A stretch of 64,000 nt of DNA from Brevundimonas sp. 357 (GCF_003938605.1 NZ_RHWX01000001.1:248001-312000), one strand, 5' to 3'; shown: positions 1 to 8,483, counted from the first letter of the stretch. The notes: generated from the letters alone by a model not told the origin. Numbers and translations: made by a program.

Positions 1-1
1 C

Positions 2-232
2 TCAGTCGTCGCCTTCTCGGGCTCGCCGTTCGGCCTGTTCATCTGGTTCGGCCTGACGTGGGTGCTGTTCTCCTTCCTGCTGAACGGCGCGCGCCACCTG
101 ATCAACGACGCGGGCAAGGGGCTGGATATCAAGTCCGCCAACCTGATGGCCCAGATCGCCGTCTGGGGTCCGATCGTCCTGGCCGTCCTGTTCTGGGTCG
201 TGCTGTTCGCTACCGGAAAGGTTTCGCTGTGA
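2..232 (+). CDS. sdhC: succinate dehydrogenase cytochrome b556 subunit, C-terminal part
   Basis: This is the C-terminal 76 residues of a membrane anchor subunit of complex II; the start lies left of the window. Two hydrophobic segments remain (about residues 9-26 and 51-71). Between them is the NGARHLINDAG motif, whose His is the SdhC haem b ligand in the characterised family. The TGA stop overlaps the GTG start of sdhD by four bases, and sdhA and sdhB follow on the same strand. The subunit anchors SdhAB to the inner membrane and helps form the quinone site. Confidence 0.9.
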   Translation, partial: SVVAFSGSPFGLFIWFGLTWVLFSFLLNGARHLINDAGKGLDIKSANLMAQIAVWGPIVLAVLFWVVLFATGKVSL

Positions 233-624
233 GCGCCGCGCCCAAATTCAAGAACAATGTGAAAATCTCCGAGCGCCACGGCGCCGGGGAATGGAAGCTC
301 GAAAAGCTGGCTCTGCTGGCCCTGATGCCGCTGGGCCTGTGGGCTCTGTCGACCGGCTTCACCCTGGCCGGCGCCGACTACGGCGCGGTCGTCGCCTGGT
401 TCGGCAGCACCCTGAACGCCGGCCTGCTGGCCGTGACGGCGGTGGTCTTCTGCCTGTTCGCCAGCCTGGCCTGGAAGGTGATCCTCGAGGACTACGTCCC
501 CGCTTCCTCCCGCTCGTCGCTGATCCTGGTGTCGAACCTGGTCTTCCTCGTGCTGGCGGCCGCCAGCGTCTTCTTCATCGTGCGTCTGGCGCTGGGCTCG
601 GCCCCGCTGCCGGCCGGAGTCTGA
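229..624 (+). CDS. sdhD: succinate dehydrogenase hydrophobic membrane anchor subunit
   Basis: The 131-residue protein has three membrane segments (about 26-46, 60-82 and 99-121 from the GTG start) and the family N-terminal pattern [10 protein letters not shown]...PLGLW. The GTG start is chosen because it overlaps the sdhC stop as GTGA; the upstream in-frame ATG lies inside sdhC. The EDYV motif at the quinone site is present, with the Asp and Tyr conserved in SdhD. The helix that normally carries a haem-ligating His about 11 residues before DYV has Phe at that place and no His nearby. It completes the membrane part of complex II. Confidence 0.9.
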   Translation: MSAAPKFKNNVKISERHGAGEWKLEKLALLALMPLGLWALSTGFTLAGADYGAVVAWFGSTLNAGLLAVTAVVFCLFASLAWKVILEDYVPASSRSSLILVSNLVFLVLAAASVFFIVRLALGSAPLPAGV

Positions 625-631
625 TCCCGCC

Positions 632-2416
632 ATGGCTGCATACGAGCTTATCGATCACGAATACGACGTCGTCGTCGTCGGCGCCGGGGGCTCCGGCCTG
701 CGCGCCGCCCTCGGCGCCGCCCAGCAAGGCCTGAAGGTCGCCTGCGTCACCAAGGTCTTCCCGACCCGCTCGCACACCGTGGCGGCGCAGGGCGGCATCT
801 CCGCCTCGCTCGGCAACATGGGCGAGGACAGCTGGCAGTGGCACATGTACGACACCGTCAAGGGGTCGGACTGGCTGGGCGACCAAGACGCCATTGAGTA
901 CCTGGTCCGCAACGCGCCGCAGGCCGTTTACGAGCTGGAACACTGGGGCGTGCCCTTCAGCCGCACCGATGAAGGCAAGATCTATCAGCGCGCGTTCGGC
1001 GGCATGACCCGCAACTTCGGCGAAGGCCCGGTGCAGCGCACCTGCGCCGCCGCCGACCGCACCGGCCACGCCATCCTGCACACCCTGTACGGCCAGTCGG
1101 TCCGTCGCGAGGTGAAGTTCTTCATCGAGTATTTCGCGCTGGACCTGATCATGCAGGACGGCGCTTGCACCGGCGTCACCGCCCTGCAGCTAGACACCGG
1201 CCAGTTGCACCAGTTCCGCGCCAAGATGGTGGTGCTGGCGACCGGCGGCTACGGCCGCGCCTATTTCTCGGCCACTTCGGCCCACACCTGCACCGGTGAC
1301 GGCAACGCCATGGTGCTGCGCGCCGGCCTGCCGCTGCAGGACATGGAATTCGTGCAGTTCCACCCGACCGGCATCTACGGCGCCGGCTGCCTCATCACCG
1401 AGGGCGCCCGCGGTGAAGGCGGCTATCTGACCAACTCGGAAGGCGAGCGCTTCATGGAGCGCTATGCGCCGACCGTGAAGGATTTGGCCCCGCGCGACAT
1501 GGTCAGCCGCTCCATGACCATCGAAATCCGCGAAGGCCGCGGCGTGGGTCCGAACAAGGACCACATCTTCCTGCACCTGGATCACCTGGATCCCAAGATC
1601 CTGCACGCGCGTCTGCCGGGCATCTCGGAAAGCGCCAAGATCTTCGCCGGCGTCGATGTGACCAAGGAGCCGATCCCGGTCCTGCCGACCGTCCACTACA
1701 ACATGGGCGGCATCCCGACGAACTATCACGGCGAGGTGCTGACGCTGCGCGACGGCAACCCCGACAGCGTGGTTCCGGGCCTGATGGCCGTGGGCGAGGC
1801 CGCCTGCGTTTCGGTGCACGGCGCCAACCGTCTGGGCTCCAACTCCCTGACCGACCTGGTGGTGTTCGGCCGCGCCGTCGGCCTGCGCTGCGGCGAGGTC
1901 GTGGATAAGAACTCGGCCGTGCCCTCGGCCTCCAAGGCCCAGACCGACGCGCACCTGGCGCGCCTGGACCGCTTCCGCAACGCCTCGGGCTCGACCCCCA
2001 CGGCGCACCTGCGTCTTGAGATGCAGCGCGCCATGCAGGCCGACGCCGCCGTATTCCGCACCGGCAAGACCCTGGACGAAGGCGTCCAGAAGCTGCGCTC
2101 GATCGACGCCGCCGGCTCGGACATCAAGACCACGGACCGCGGCCTGATCTGGAACACGGACCTGGTGGAGACGCTGGAGTACGACAACCTGATCGCCCAG
2201 GCCGTCGTCACCATCGAAGGCGCCGCCAACCGCACGGAATCGCGCGGCGCCCACGCCCGCGAGGACTATCCGGACCGCGACGACGCCAACTGGATGAAGC
2301 ACACCCTGGCGTGGAAGCGTCCGGGCGAAGGCGTCCAGATCGACTACCGTCCGGTACACAAATACACGATGACCGACGAGGTCTCGTACATCGAGCCCAA
2401 GGCTCGGGTTTACTAA
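632..2416 (+). CDS. sdhA: succinate dehydrogenase flavoprotein subunit
   Basis: The 594-residue protein is the usual SdhA length. It oxidises succinate to fumarate and passes electrons through its covalent FAD to SdhB. Visible motifs are the dinucleotide-binding GAGGSG near residue 18, the FAD-attachment His48 in [19 protein letters not shown], and the active-site stretch TEGARGEGG followed by a catalytic-type Arg in [10 protein letters not shown]. The C-terminal half ends with the typical YRPVHKY motif. It starts 7 bases after sdhD and sits 12 bases before sdhB. Confidence 0.98.
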   Translation: MAAYELIDHEYDVVVVGAGGSGLRAALGAAQQGLKVACVTKVFPTRSHTVAAQGGISASLGNMGEDSWQWHMYDTVKGSDWLGDQDAIEYLVRNAPQAVYELEHWGVPFSRTDEGKIYQRAFGGMTRNFGEGPVQRTCAAADRTGHAILHTLYGQSVRREVKFFIEYFALDLIMQDGACTGVTALQLDTGQLHQFRAKMVVLATGGYGRAYFSATSAHTCTGDGNAMVLRAGLPLQDMEFVQFHPTGIYGAGCLITEGARGEGGYLTNSEGERFMERYAPTVKDLAPRDMVSRSMTIEIREGRGVGPNKDHIFLHLDHLDPKILHARLPGISESAKIFAGVDVTKEPIPVLPTVHYNMGGIPTNYHGEVLTLRDGNPDSVVPGLMAVGEAACVSVHGANRLGSNSLTDLVVFGRAVGLRCGEVVDKNSAVPSASKAQTDAHLARLDRFRNASGSTPTAHLRLEMQRAMQADAAVFRTGKTLDEGVQKLRSIDAAGSDIKTTDRGLIWNTDLVETLEYDNLIAQAVVTIEGAANRTESRGAHAREDYPDRDDANWMKHTLAWKRPGEGVQIDYRPVHKYTMTDEVSYIEPKARVY

Positions 2417-2428
2417 GGGGGATCGCAG

Positions 2429-3226
2429 ATGGTTCAGCTCAACCTCCCGCGCGGCTCCAAGCCCACGACCGGCAAGGTCCACAAGGCCCCGGCCGGCGCC
2501 AAGAACGTCAAGACCTACAAGGTCTATCGCTACGACCCGGAGACGGACGCCGATCCGCGCTGGGACTCCTACGAGGTCTCGACCGACGATCACGGCCCCA
2601 TGCTTCTGGACGCCCTGATCCACATCAAGAACGAGATCGACCCGACCCTGTCGTTCCGTCGCTCGTGCCGTGAAGGCATCTGCGGCTCGTGCTCGATGAA
2701 CATCGACGGCCGCAACACCCTGGCCTGCACCAAGGGCTGGGACGAGTGCTCGTCGCACAACATCACCATCGCCCCCCTGCCCCACCAGCCGGTGGTCAAG
2801 GATCTGGTGACGGACCTGTCGCTGTTCTACGCCCAGTACGACTCGATCCAGCCCTACCTCCAGTCGGACACGCCCGACCCGGAGAAGGAGCGTCTGCAGT
2901 CGCCGGAAGATCGCGAAAAGCTGGACGGCCTGTACGAGTGCATCCTGTGCGCCTGCTGCTCGACCTCGTGCCCGAGCTACTGGTGGAACCAGGAGGAATA
3001 CCTCGGCCCGGCGGCCCTGCTGCAGTCCTACCGCTGGATCTCGGACAGCCGCGACGACGCCACTCAGAAGCGCCTCGACGACCTGGAAGACCCGTTCAAG
3101 CTGTATCGCTGCCACACGATCATGAACTGCGCCCAGGTCTGCCCCAAGGGGCTGAACCCGGCCAAGGCGATCGCCGAGACCAAGAAGCTGATGGTTTCGC
3201 CGTCCCGCAAGAAGACGGCCGCCTGA
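2429..3226 (+). CDS. sdhB: succinate dehydrogenase iron-sulfur subunit
   Basis: The 265-residue protein carries all three cluster motifs: 2Fe-2S ligands C80, C85, C88 and C100 in [12 protein letters not shown]...C; the 4Fe-4S set C171, C174, C177 and C181; and the 3Fe-4S set C228, C234 and C238 in [17 protein letters not shown]. It transfers electrons from SdhA to the membrane quinone site. The N-terminus is about 20 residues longer than in E. coli, as is common in alphaproteobacteria. It is the last gene of the sdhCDAB operon; a terminator hairpin follows. Confidence 0.98.
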   Translation: MVQLNLPRGSKPTTGKVHKAPAGAKNVKTYKVYRYDPETDADPRWDSYEVSTDDHGPMLLDALIHIKNEIDPTLSFRRSCREGICGSCSMNIDGRNTLACTKGWDECSSHNITIAPLPHQPVVKDLVTDLSLFYAQYDSIQPYLQSDTPDPEKERLQSPEDREKLDGLYECILCACCSTSCPSYWWNQEEYLGPAALLQSYRWISDSRDDATQKRLDDLEDPFKLYRCHTIMNCAQVCPKGLNPAKAIAETKKLMVSPSRKKTAA

Positions 3227-3249
3227 TCCAGCCGGTCCGAACGAAAAGA

Positions 3250-3284
3250 AAAGCCCCCGGCGCCGCCTGGTTCCGGGGGTTTTC
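3250..3284 (+). terminator. intrinsic terminator after sdhB
   Basis: A stem of CCCCCGG (3254-3260) and CCGGGGG (3273-3279), extended by a G-T pair and A/T pairs, is followed by a run of four T. It lies 24 bases after the sdhB stop and before the ferredoxin gene. Confidence 0.8.
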
Positions 3285-3341
3285 CTTGGCCGGCGCGTAG
3301 CAAGGCTTGCCAACCCTGCATCCAGAGTTAAGACCGCTTCC

Positions 3342-3662
3342 ATGCCCAAGATCACCTACATTGAACACGACGGAACCGAGCACACGGTCGAGGTCAAAAA
3401 GGGCCTGTCCGTGATGGAGGGCGCGATCCGCAACAATGTGCCGGGCATCGACGCAGATTGCGGCGGCGCCTGCGCCTGCGCCACCTGCCATGTCTATGTC
3501 GACGAGATTTTTGCCGCCGAGACGGGCCGCCCCTCGGCCATGGAGGAGTCCATGCTGGACTTCGCCGAGAACGTCGAACCGAACAGCCGCCTGTCCTGCC
3601 AGATCCGCGTCACCGACGACCTGGACGGCCTGATCGTGCGCCTGCCGGAAAGCCAGCACTGA
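3342..3662 (+). CDS. adrenodoxin-type 2Fe-2S ferredoxin
   Basis: The 106-residue protein has the vertebrate-type ferredoxin ligand pattern C40-x5-C46-x2-C49-x36-C86 (CGGACACATC ... LSCQI). Ferredoxins of this group donate electrons to P450s or take part in Fe-S cluster assembly; the sequence alone does not say which. The gene is separated from sdhB by a terminator. The kinase-like gene starts one base after its stop, so the two are probably cotranscribed. Confidence 0.92.
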   Translation: MPKITYIEHDGTEHTVEVKKGLSVMEGAIRNNVPGIDADCGGACACATCHVYVDEIFAAETGRPSAMEESMLDFAENVEPNSRLSCQIRVTDDLDGLIVRLPESQH

Positions 3663-3663
3663 G

Positions 3664-4455
3664 ATGATCGACGCCCGGCTGCTGGACGCGGTCGGGTCTC
3701 TGGCCGCCCTCAATGCCCGGCCGGACCACATTCCCCTGATCGGGATCGCCGGAGCGCAAGGCTCCGGCAAGACCACCCTGGCCCGCGCGGCGGCCGAACG
3801 GCTGGGGGCCGCGCATCTGTCGCTGGACGACGTCTATCTGACCAGGGCGGAGCGCCAGGCCCTGGCCCGCGAGGTCCATCCCCTGTTCGCCGTGCGCGGC
3901 CCGCCGGGGACGCATGATCTGGGCCTGCTGGAGCGAACCCTGGCCGACCTGCGCGCCGCCGGCGCCGACAGCCGCACGCCGCTGCCCGCCTTCGACAAGC
4001 TGGTCGATGATCGCGCGCCCAGAACGGACTGGCCTGTGTTTGCGGGCCGCCCGTCGGCGGTGCTGGTCGACGGCTGGTGCCTGGGCGCGACGCCGCAGGC
4101 CGAGGCTGACCTCGCCGCGCCCGTCAACGCCCTGGAGGCCGAACGAGACGGACAGGGGATCTGGCGACGCGCCGCCAACGCCGCCCTGGCCGGTCCCTAC
4201 GCCGAAGTCTTCTCTCGCTTCGACGCGGTGCTGTTCCTCAAGGCGCCGTCCTTCGACGCCGTGCTGGACTGGCGCTGCGAGCAGGAGGCGGTGCTGATGA
4301 ATCTGCCGCCCGCCGACCTTCCGCCCGCCCGGCGCGCCGAACTGGCCGTCTTCATCCCGCATTTCGAGCGGATCACCCGCCATATGCTGGCAGGCGGAAT
4401 ACAAGCCGACATGACTTTTGCTCTGAACCGCAGCCGACGCCTCCTCGCAACCTGA
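3664..4455 (+). CDS. P-loop kinase, probable D-glycerate 3-kinase family
   Basis: The 263-residue protein has a Walker A motif GIAGAQGSGKTT at residues 27-38, then LSLDDVYLTRAER and a HPLFAVRGPPGTHD block. This arrangement is typical of the plant GLYK / yeast Tda10 glycerate kinase group, which phosphorylates D-glycerate to 3-phosphoglycerate. A PAFDKLVDDR segment and a DGWCLG segment further support it. A distant uridine-kinase or phosphoribulokinase fold is shared, so the substrate is inferred. The gene starts one base after the ferredoxin stop and converges on mmcB with a 4-base gap. Confidence 0.75.
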   Translation: MIDARLLDAVGSLAALNARPDHIPLIGIAGAQGSGKTTLARAAAERLGAAHLSLDDVYLTRAERQALAREVHPLFAVRGPPGTHDLGLLERTLADLRAAGADSRTPLPAFDKLVDDRAPRTDWPVFAGRPSAVLVDGWCLGATPQAEADLAAPVNALEAERDGQGIWRRAANAALAGPYAEVFSRFDAVLFLKAPSFDAVLDWRCEQEAVLMNLPPADLPPARRAELAVFIPHFERITRHMLAGGIQADMTFALNRSRRLLAT

Positions 4456-4459
4456 AGGC

Positions 4460-4906
4460 TCAGTCCCGCATCGTCCGGAGCGCGCCCAGGCGAGCGAAGG
4501 CCAGGGTCAGGGCCTTGCGGCGCGCGGGCGCCAGGGGGGTGACGGGCGCGTCGCGCACCACCGCCCCGCCAAAGCCGTCGGCGACGATCAGGCCCGGCTC
4601 GTCCGGCAGCACGCCTTCGGGGAACTCCGGCGCGACGGCGAAGTAGAAGGCGTCGCAGAAAGGGCCGTACTCCTGCCATTTGCGGTCGACGCGGTAGTCG
4701 TCGACGCCCGACTTCACCTCGCAGATGACGATGTCGCCCTTGGGCCCCAGGGCCATGACGTCGGCGCGCCGTCCATTGGGCAGGCAGACCTCCAGCAGGG
4801 GCGCATAACCCATGTCCAGCATCAGCCGCGCCGCCCCCCGCGTGACGGACAGGGTCGTTTCGGGGCGGCTGAAGACCAGTTCGAGGTGAAGCGCGGCGGC
4901 GGCCAT
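4460..4906 (-). CDS. mmcB: MmcB family DNA repair protein
   Basis: The 148-residue protein matches the MmcB family, known in Caulobacter as an SOS-induced gene involved in mitomycin C resistance. The core shows a nuclease-like arrangement: RRADVMALGPKGDIVICEVKSGVDDYRVDRKW, with Asp, Glu and Lys spaced like a PD-(D/E)XK site. A DYRVDRKWQEYGPFCDAFYFAVAP segment follows, as in restriction-like folds. A perfect SOS box lies 11 bases upstream of the start, so LexA control is likely. That spacing leaves almost no leader, so the mRNA may be leaderless. Confidence 0.85.
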   Translation of the reverse strand: MAAAALHLELVFSRPETTLSVTRGAARLMLDMGYAPLLEVCLPNGRRADVMALGPKGDIVICEVKSGVDDYRVDRKWQEYGPFCDAFYFAVAPEFPEGVLPDEPGLIVADGFGGAVVRDAPVTPLAPARRKALTLAFARLGALRTMRD

Positions 4907-4916
4907 GCGCCTTTAT

Positions 4917-4931
4917 GTTCCGCCTATGTTC
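4917..4931. promoter_or_regulatory. LexA SOS box upstream of mmcB
   Basis: GTTCCGCCTATGTTC is a perfect match to the alphaproteobacterial SOS box GTTC-N7-GTTC. It fills the 25-base gap between the end of the GNAT gene and the start of mmcB, where it would overlap the mmcB promoter. Confidence 0.85.
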
Positions 4932-5498
4932 CTACCGCAAGCGCTGCCGGTTCACGCGCCACTCGTCCCGCGTCTGGCCCCACAGGTTGACCGCGTGCTC
5001 ATGGAAGGGCGGCGGCATGACGCCCGGCCCGCGATTGGCCGAGCCCAGCCGCTCGGCCACCTTCTCCGACGCCCGGTTGTCGGGGTCGATGCAGTGGATG
5101 ACATCCGGCCAATCCAGCACGTCGCAGGCGTAGTCCATTGTCGCCGCAGCGGCCTCGATCGCATAGCCCTTGCCCGTGGCGTCGCGGTGCAGGCTCCAGC
5201 CCACCTCGCGGCCCGGCCAGCCATAGGGATGCAGCGGCCCGATGCGTCCCATCCACAGGCCGGTCGCCTTCTCGATCAGCGAGAACATGCCCTCGCCGTG
5301 CAGCGCCCACATGCCCGCGACCGAGGCGATGGCGCGCCACACCTCATGCCGGGACTGCACCCCGCCGATGAAGCGCGTCGTCTCGGGGTCGCTCATGAAG
5401 TCGGCCCAGCGCGGAAAATCCTCCAGCGTCGGCGGGCGCAGAAACAGGCGTTCGGTCTCCAGCGTGGGACCGAGGGGCGATGTCGGGCGATCGATCAC
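4932..5498 (-). CDS. GNAT family N-acetyltransferase (RimJ/RimL-like)
   Basis: The 188-residue protein begins with a typical Acetyltransf_3 strand, LETERLFLRPPTLEDFPRWADFMSD, and has an acetyl-CoA loop around ATGKGYAIEA. This subgroup acetylates protein N-termini, small amines or antibiotics; no substrate can be read from sequence. The GTG start at 5498 is preferred because it overlaps the thpR stop as GTGA, giving translational coupling. Its stop abuts the mmcB SOS box. Confidence 0.85.
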   Translation of the reverse strand: MIDRPTSPLGPTLETERLFLRPPTLEDFPRWADFMSDPETTRFIGGVQSRHEVWRAIASVAGMWALHGEGMFSLIEKATGLWMGRIGPLHPYGWPGREVGWSLHRDATGKGYAIEAAAATMDYACDVLDWPDVIHCIDPDNRASEKVAERLGSANRGPGVMPPPFHEHAVNLWGQTRDEWRVNRQRLR

Positions 5499-6034
5499 AA
5501 CAGATACTCGCGTTCCAGGGTGTAGACGCTGCCGTCCCCGGTCAAAACGCTGGAGTAAAGCCCGAAGCGATCCACCCGGATCGGCGGCGACTTCAGCAGA
5601 TTGTGCCCGGTGATCCAGGCGCCGATGCGATCGGGGTTCGCCTGGGGCTTCAGATAGGCCAGGGTGACGTGCGGCCGGTATTCGCGTTTTTCCGGCGGAA
5701 CGCCCGCCCGCTCGCCCGCCGACCGGCAGCGCCCGGCCAGGACGTTCAGGCGCTCGGACCGCTCCAACCCCGCCCACAGGGTATGGCTGCGATGCGCGTC
5801 GCCAAAGGCGCCGACGCCGTTCAGGGTGATCTCGAACGCCCCGCCGCCCTCGGCGCGGGTCAGTTCCGAAGCCAAGTCGTCGGCCGTGCGCTCGGAGGCC
5901 TCGCCATAGAAGGCCAGGGTGACGTGCAGGGCGTCCAGCGGCCGCCAGCGCGCGCCGGGCAGGCCGGATTGACGCCGCGCCAGGGTCTCGGCGACGTCCT
6001 CGGGAATGGCGATGGCGGTGAACAGGCGCAACAT
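5495..6034 (-). CDS. thpR: RNA 2',3'-cyclic phosphodiesterase (2'-5' RNA ligase family)
   Basis: The 179-residue protein has both HxTx signatures of the 2H phosphoesterase superfamily: HVTL at 37-40 and HVTL at 121-124. ThpR opens 2',3'-cyclic phosphate ends of RNA and, in E. coli, can ligate tRNA halves in vitro. The start MLRLFTAIAIPED is the family N-terminus, so the ATG at 6034 is chosen over one 18 codons upstream. It is the first gene of a pair with the downstream GNAT gene and is divergent from the Bax-inhibitor gene. Confidence 0.9.
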   Translation of the reverse strand: MLRLFTAIAIPEDVAETLARRQSGLPGARWRPLDALHVTLAFYGEASERTADDLASELTRAEGGGAFEITLNGVGAFGDAHRSHTLWAGLERSERLNVLAGRCRSAGERAGVPPEKREYRPHVTLAYLKPQANPDRIGAWITGHNLLKSPPIRVDRFGLYSSVLTGDGSVYTLEREYLL

Positions 6035-6082
6035 GCGACCCTTGGTAGCGGGCGGAACCGGCGACCGGAAGTCCGGTTTTTC

Positions 6083-6111
6083 TTGCAAGGATGCGTCTGC
6101 ATCCCGATATT
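6083..6111 (+). promoter_or_regulatory. candidate sigma-70-like promoter with operator in the spacer, for the BI-1 gene
   Basis: TTGCAA (6083-6088) and GATATT (6106-6111) are separated by 17 bases. The spacer is almost entirely a perfect inverted repeat, GGATGCGTCTGCATCC (6089-6104). Its position suggests a repressor or activator site. The BI-1 gene starts 50 bases downstream. Confidence 0.5.
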
Positions 6112-6160
6112 TCAGCCAAAGGTCGGGACATTCCCGGCCGAATGGGAGACTTCTTTCGCG

Positions 6161-6907
6161 ATGAGCGATTTCAACAACGGCTATGCGCGCCCGCTTCCGC
6201 AGTCGGCGGACATGTCCGTCGACGCCGGTCTGCGCGCCTTCATGCTGGGCGTCTACAACAAGCTGGCGATCGGTCTGGTCGTCGCGGGCGCCCTGGCCTA
6301 CGTCACCGGCAACGTCCCGGCGGCTCGCGACCTACTCTACATTCAAGGCCCCGACGGCCGCACCGGCCTGACGATGCTGGGCATGATCGTCCAGTTCTCG
6401 CCGCTGGTCATGCTGTTCGGCTCGATGTTCTTCATGAAGAACCCGACCGCCAAGGGCGTGAACATGCTCTACTGGGCCGTGGTCGCCACCATCGGCGCGG
6501 GCCTGGGCGTGCTGTTCCTGCGCTACACCGACGGTTCGCTGGCCTCGACCTTCTTCGTCACCGCCGCGGCTTTCGCTGGTCTGAGCCTGGTCGGCTACAC
6601 GACCAAGAAGGATCTGACCGGCATGGGCACCTTCCTGATCATGGGCGTGATCGGCCTGGTCATCGCCTCGATCGTGAACATTTTCATGCAATCGGGCGTG
6701 ATGTACCTGATCATCTCGGGCGCCGGCGTGCTGATCTTCTCGGGCCTGATCGCCTATGACACCCAGCGTCTGAAGATGACCTACTACGCCCTCGGCGGCG
6801 ACAAGAACGCGATGGGCGTGGCGACGGGCTTCGGCGCGCTGAGCCTGTTCATCAACTTCATCAACCTGTTCCAGTTCCTGCTGGCCTTCATGGGCAGCCG
6901 CGAATAG
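6161..6907 (+). CDS. Bax inhibitor-1 / YccA family membrane protein
   Basis: The 248-residue protein has seven hydrophobic segments and matches the TMBIM/BI-1 family (E. coli YbhL, YccA). Diagnostic parts are the N-terminal LGVYNKLAIGLVVAGALAY, the GLSLVGYTTKKDLTGMG loop, and the C-terminal FSGLIAYDTQRLK with the conserved Asp pair region that binds protons or calcium in bacterial structures. Homologues act as pH-sensitive calcium leak channels or modulate FtsH. The ATG at 6161 matches the family start. A terminator follows. Confidence 0.92.
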   Translation: MSDFNNGYARPLPQSADMSVDAGLRAFMLGVYNKLAIGLVVAGALAYVTGNVPAARDLLYIQGPDGRTGLTMLGMIVQFSPLVMLFGSMFFMKNPTAKGVNMLYWAVVATIGAGLGVLFLRYTDGSLASTFFVTAAAFAGLSLVGYTTKKDLTGMGTFLIMGVIGLVIASIVNIFMQSGVMYLIISGAGVLIFSGLIAYDTQRLKMTYYALGGDKNAMGVATGFGALSLFINFINLFQFLLAFMGSRE

Positions 6908-6918
6908 GGGCTTTCCAA

Positions 6919-6958
6919 GGCGCTATGGCCGTGACGCGGTCACGGCCGACTTGAGCGC
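6919..6958. repeat. palindromic element of the TATCG...CTTGAG family, variant copy
   Basis: The left arm GGCGCTAT and right arm ACTTGAGCGC enclose a long stem, GGCCGTGA (6926-6933) and TCACGGCC (6939-6946). It lies right after the BI-1 stop and points opposite to the next copy at 6960. Confidence 0.6.
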
Positions 6959-6959
6959 A

Positions 6960-6989
6960 GGCCTCAAGCAGCCCGAAGGGCGATAGGCC
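6960..6989. repeat. palindromic element, family copy
   Basis: In reverse-complement orientation it reads GGCCTATCG, a GCCC-TTC-GGGC hairpin, then TGCTTGAGGCC. It is followed by AAGAATGA, also present after the copy inside glpK, and then by the BI-1 terminator. Confidence 0.75.
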
Positions 6990-7000
6990 AAAAAAGAATG

Positions 7001-7035
7001 AGGCCCCGGCAGCAACGCCGGGGCCTTTTTCTTAG
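7001..7035 (+). terminator. intrinsic terminator after the BI-1 gene
   Basis: AGGCCCCGGC (7001-7010) pairs with GCCGGGGCCT (7017-7026) across a short loop and runs into TTTTTCTT. It is the only strong terminator between the BI-1 gene and the convergent DUF2794 gene. Confidence 0.85.
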
Positions 7036-7070
7036 CTGCGTTCACGTTGAGGGTTGGCGACTGCCTGGCT

Positions 7071-7107
7071 CCGCGCATCCCGGCGGACGCCGGGATGCGC
7101 GGGAATG
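7071..7107. repeat. long perfect palindrome, CCCGGCGGACGCCGGG repeat family
   Basis: CCGCGCATCCCGGC (7071-7084) and GCCGGGATGCGCGG (7089-7102) are exact inverted arms around GGAC. Relatives lie at 8484, 29882 and 56106. It could also act as the terminator of the leftward DUF2794 gene, although no T run follows on that strand. Confidence 0.7.
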
Positions 7108-7119
7108 AAAGGGCGCTCT

Positions 7120-7461
7120 CTACTCCACCACCGTGAATCTGCGGCTGTCGAAGACGCGCAGCACCTGGGCCAGGTCTCGGCCGCGCTTCAGCACATGGCC
7201 GCCCTCGCCGATCACGGCCCACTGTCCCTGTTTCAGGCGTAGGGCCGGACGCTTCTCGATCCGATAGAGCGGCGCGTCGCCGTGGCGGCGAAAGACGGCG
7301 AACTCGGCGTGGTCCTTCTGGCCGGCCATGGCGTAGTCGCGCCATTCGCCCGCCGCCACCATCCGCCCATAGACCCGCAGCATCTGGTCCAGTTCGCGGC
7401 GGTCGAAGAAGACCGGCCCCGCCTCCGGTTGCGCATTCGGACTGTCGACGTCGAAGCTCAT
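7120..7461 (-). CDS. DUF2794 family protein
   Basis: The 113-residue protein matches DUF2794, a family nearly confined to alphaproteobacteria. Characteristic pieces are MLRVYGRMVAAGEWRDYA in the first half, then a FRRHGDAPLYRIEKRP segment and a C-terminal VLKRGRDLAQVLRV. No function has been assigned. It has no signal peptide or membrane segment, so it should be cytoplasmic. It converges on the BI-1 gene and is divergent from fabI. Confidence 0.85.
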   Translation of the reverse strand: MSFDVDSPNAQPEAGPVFFDRRELDQMLRVYGRMVAAGEWRDYAMAGQKDHAEFAVFRRHGDAPLYRIEKRPALRLKQGQWAVIGEGGHVLKRGRDLAQVLRVFDSRRFTVVE

Positions 7462-7591
7462 GGCTTCAACTTAGGCCGCTCGCCGCGAAACGCCAGCGGC
7501 GGATCACGGGGCGGATCGGGGCCTGAACGCTTGTCACCCGCCGCGCGCCCGTCCAAAAGGCGGAACAAGTTCTAGATACGGAGACGAACCC

Positions 7592-8413
7592 ATGGCGACG
7601 AGCGAAGGCTGGGACATGCCCACCGGAGACCTCATGAAGGGCAAGAAGGGCCTGATCATGGGGGTCGCGAACTCCAGCTCCATCGCCTGGGGCATCGCCT
7701 CGCAGTTGGCCGCCCAGGGCGCCGAGCTGGCCTTCACCTACCTGGGCGAAGGTCTTGAGCGCCGCGTGCGCCCGCTGGCCGAGAGCGTCGGCGCCAAGCT
7801 GCTGATCCAGGCCGACGTCACCGACGACGCGTCCATGGACGCCGCCTTCGCCGAGCTGGAGAAGGAATTCGGCACGATCGACTTCGTCGTCCACTCGGTG
7901 GCCTTCGCCAACAAGGACGAGCTGAAGGGCTCCTTCGTCGACAACACCACCCGCGACAGCTTCCTGCTGGCCATGAACATCTCGGCCTTCAGCTTCGTCG
8001 ACGTGGCCAAGCGTTCGGCCAGGCTGATGCCGAACGGCGGCTCGATGATCACCCTGACCTACCTCGGGTCCGAACGGGTCATCCCGAACTACAACACCAT
8101 GGGCGTGGCCAAGGCCGCCCTGGAAGCCGCGACCCGCTACATCGCCCGCGACCTGGGTCCGAAAAACATCCGCGTCAACGCCATCTCGGCAGGCGCCATG
8201 CGCACCCTGTCGCTGGCGGGCATCTCGGGCGGGCGCGGCCTGCACTCCAAGTCGGCGCAATTCTCGCTGATCAAGGAAGAGACTTCGATGGAGGGCGTCG
8301 CCGGCGCCGCCCTGTGGCTGTGCTCGGACCTGGGCCGCTCGACCACGGGCGAAGTCGTCCACGTCGACGCCGGCTTCCACGCCGTCGGCCTGCCGGACGA
8401 CATGGAAGGCTGA
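7592..8413 (+). CDS. fabI: enoyl-[acyl-carrier-protein] reductase (NADH)
   Basis: The 273-residue protein is a FabI-type short-chain reductase for the last step of each fatty acid elongation round. It shows the FabI cofactor motif GVANSSSIAWGIA instead of the usual SDR TGxxxGIG, then the active-site Y-x6-K (YNTMGVAK) and the substrate loop after ISAGAMRTLSLAGI. Two later in-frame ATGs (7616, 7634) are possible starts because the first 14 codons lie before the conserved core. FabI is the target of triclosan-type inhibitors. A terminator follows. Confidence 0.95.
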   Translation: MATSEGWDMPTGDLMKGKKGLIMGVANSSSIAWGIASQLAAQGAELAFTYLGEGLERRVRPLAESVGAKLLIQADVTDDASMDAAFAELEKEFGTIDFVVHSVAFANKDELKGSFVDNTTRDSFLLAMNISAFSFVDVAKRSARLMPNGGSMITLTYLGSERVIPNYNTMGVAKAALEAATRYIARDLGPKNIRVNAISAGAMRTLSLAGISGGRGLHSKSAQFSLIKEETSMEGVAGAALWLCSDLGRSTTGEVVHVDAGFHAVGLPDDMEG

Positions 8414-8439
8414 ACCCGACCGGGTTTTGGATAGACAGA

Positions 8440-8468
8440 GGGCCGCCGGGACACCGGCGGCCCTTTTT
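8440..8468 (+). terminator. intrinsic terminator after fabI
   Basis: GGGCCGCCGG (8440-8449) pairs with CCGGCGGCCC (8454-8463) and is followed by five T, 27 bases after the fabI stop. Confidence 0.9.
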
Positions 8469-8483
8469 GCATCTCCCCACTAC

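Noticed and set aside
1190..3355. Long leftward open frame of 721 codons opposite sdhA-sdhB
   Set aside because: It lies antisense to sdhA and sdhB, is rich in Arg, Gly, Val and His as antisense frames of GC-rich genes are, and has no domain.
4932..6131. Single 399-codon leftward protein joining GNAT and upstream sequence
   Set aside because: The upstream part is the wrong frame of thpR; the GTG at 5498 overlapping the thpR stop explains the GNAT gene.
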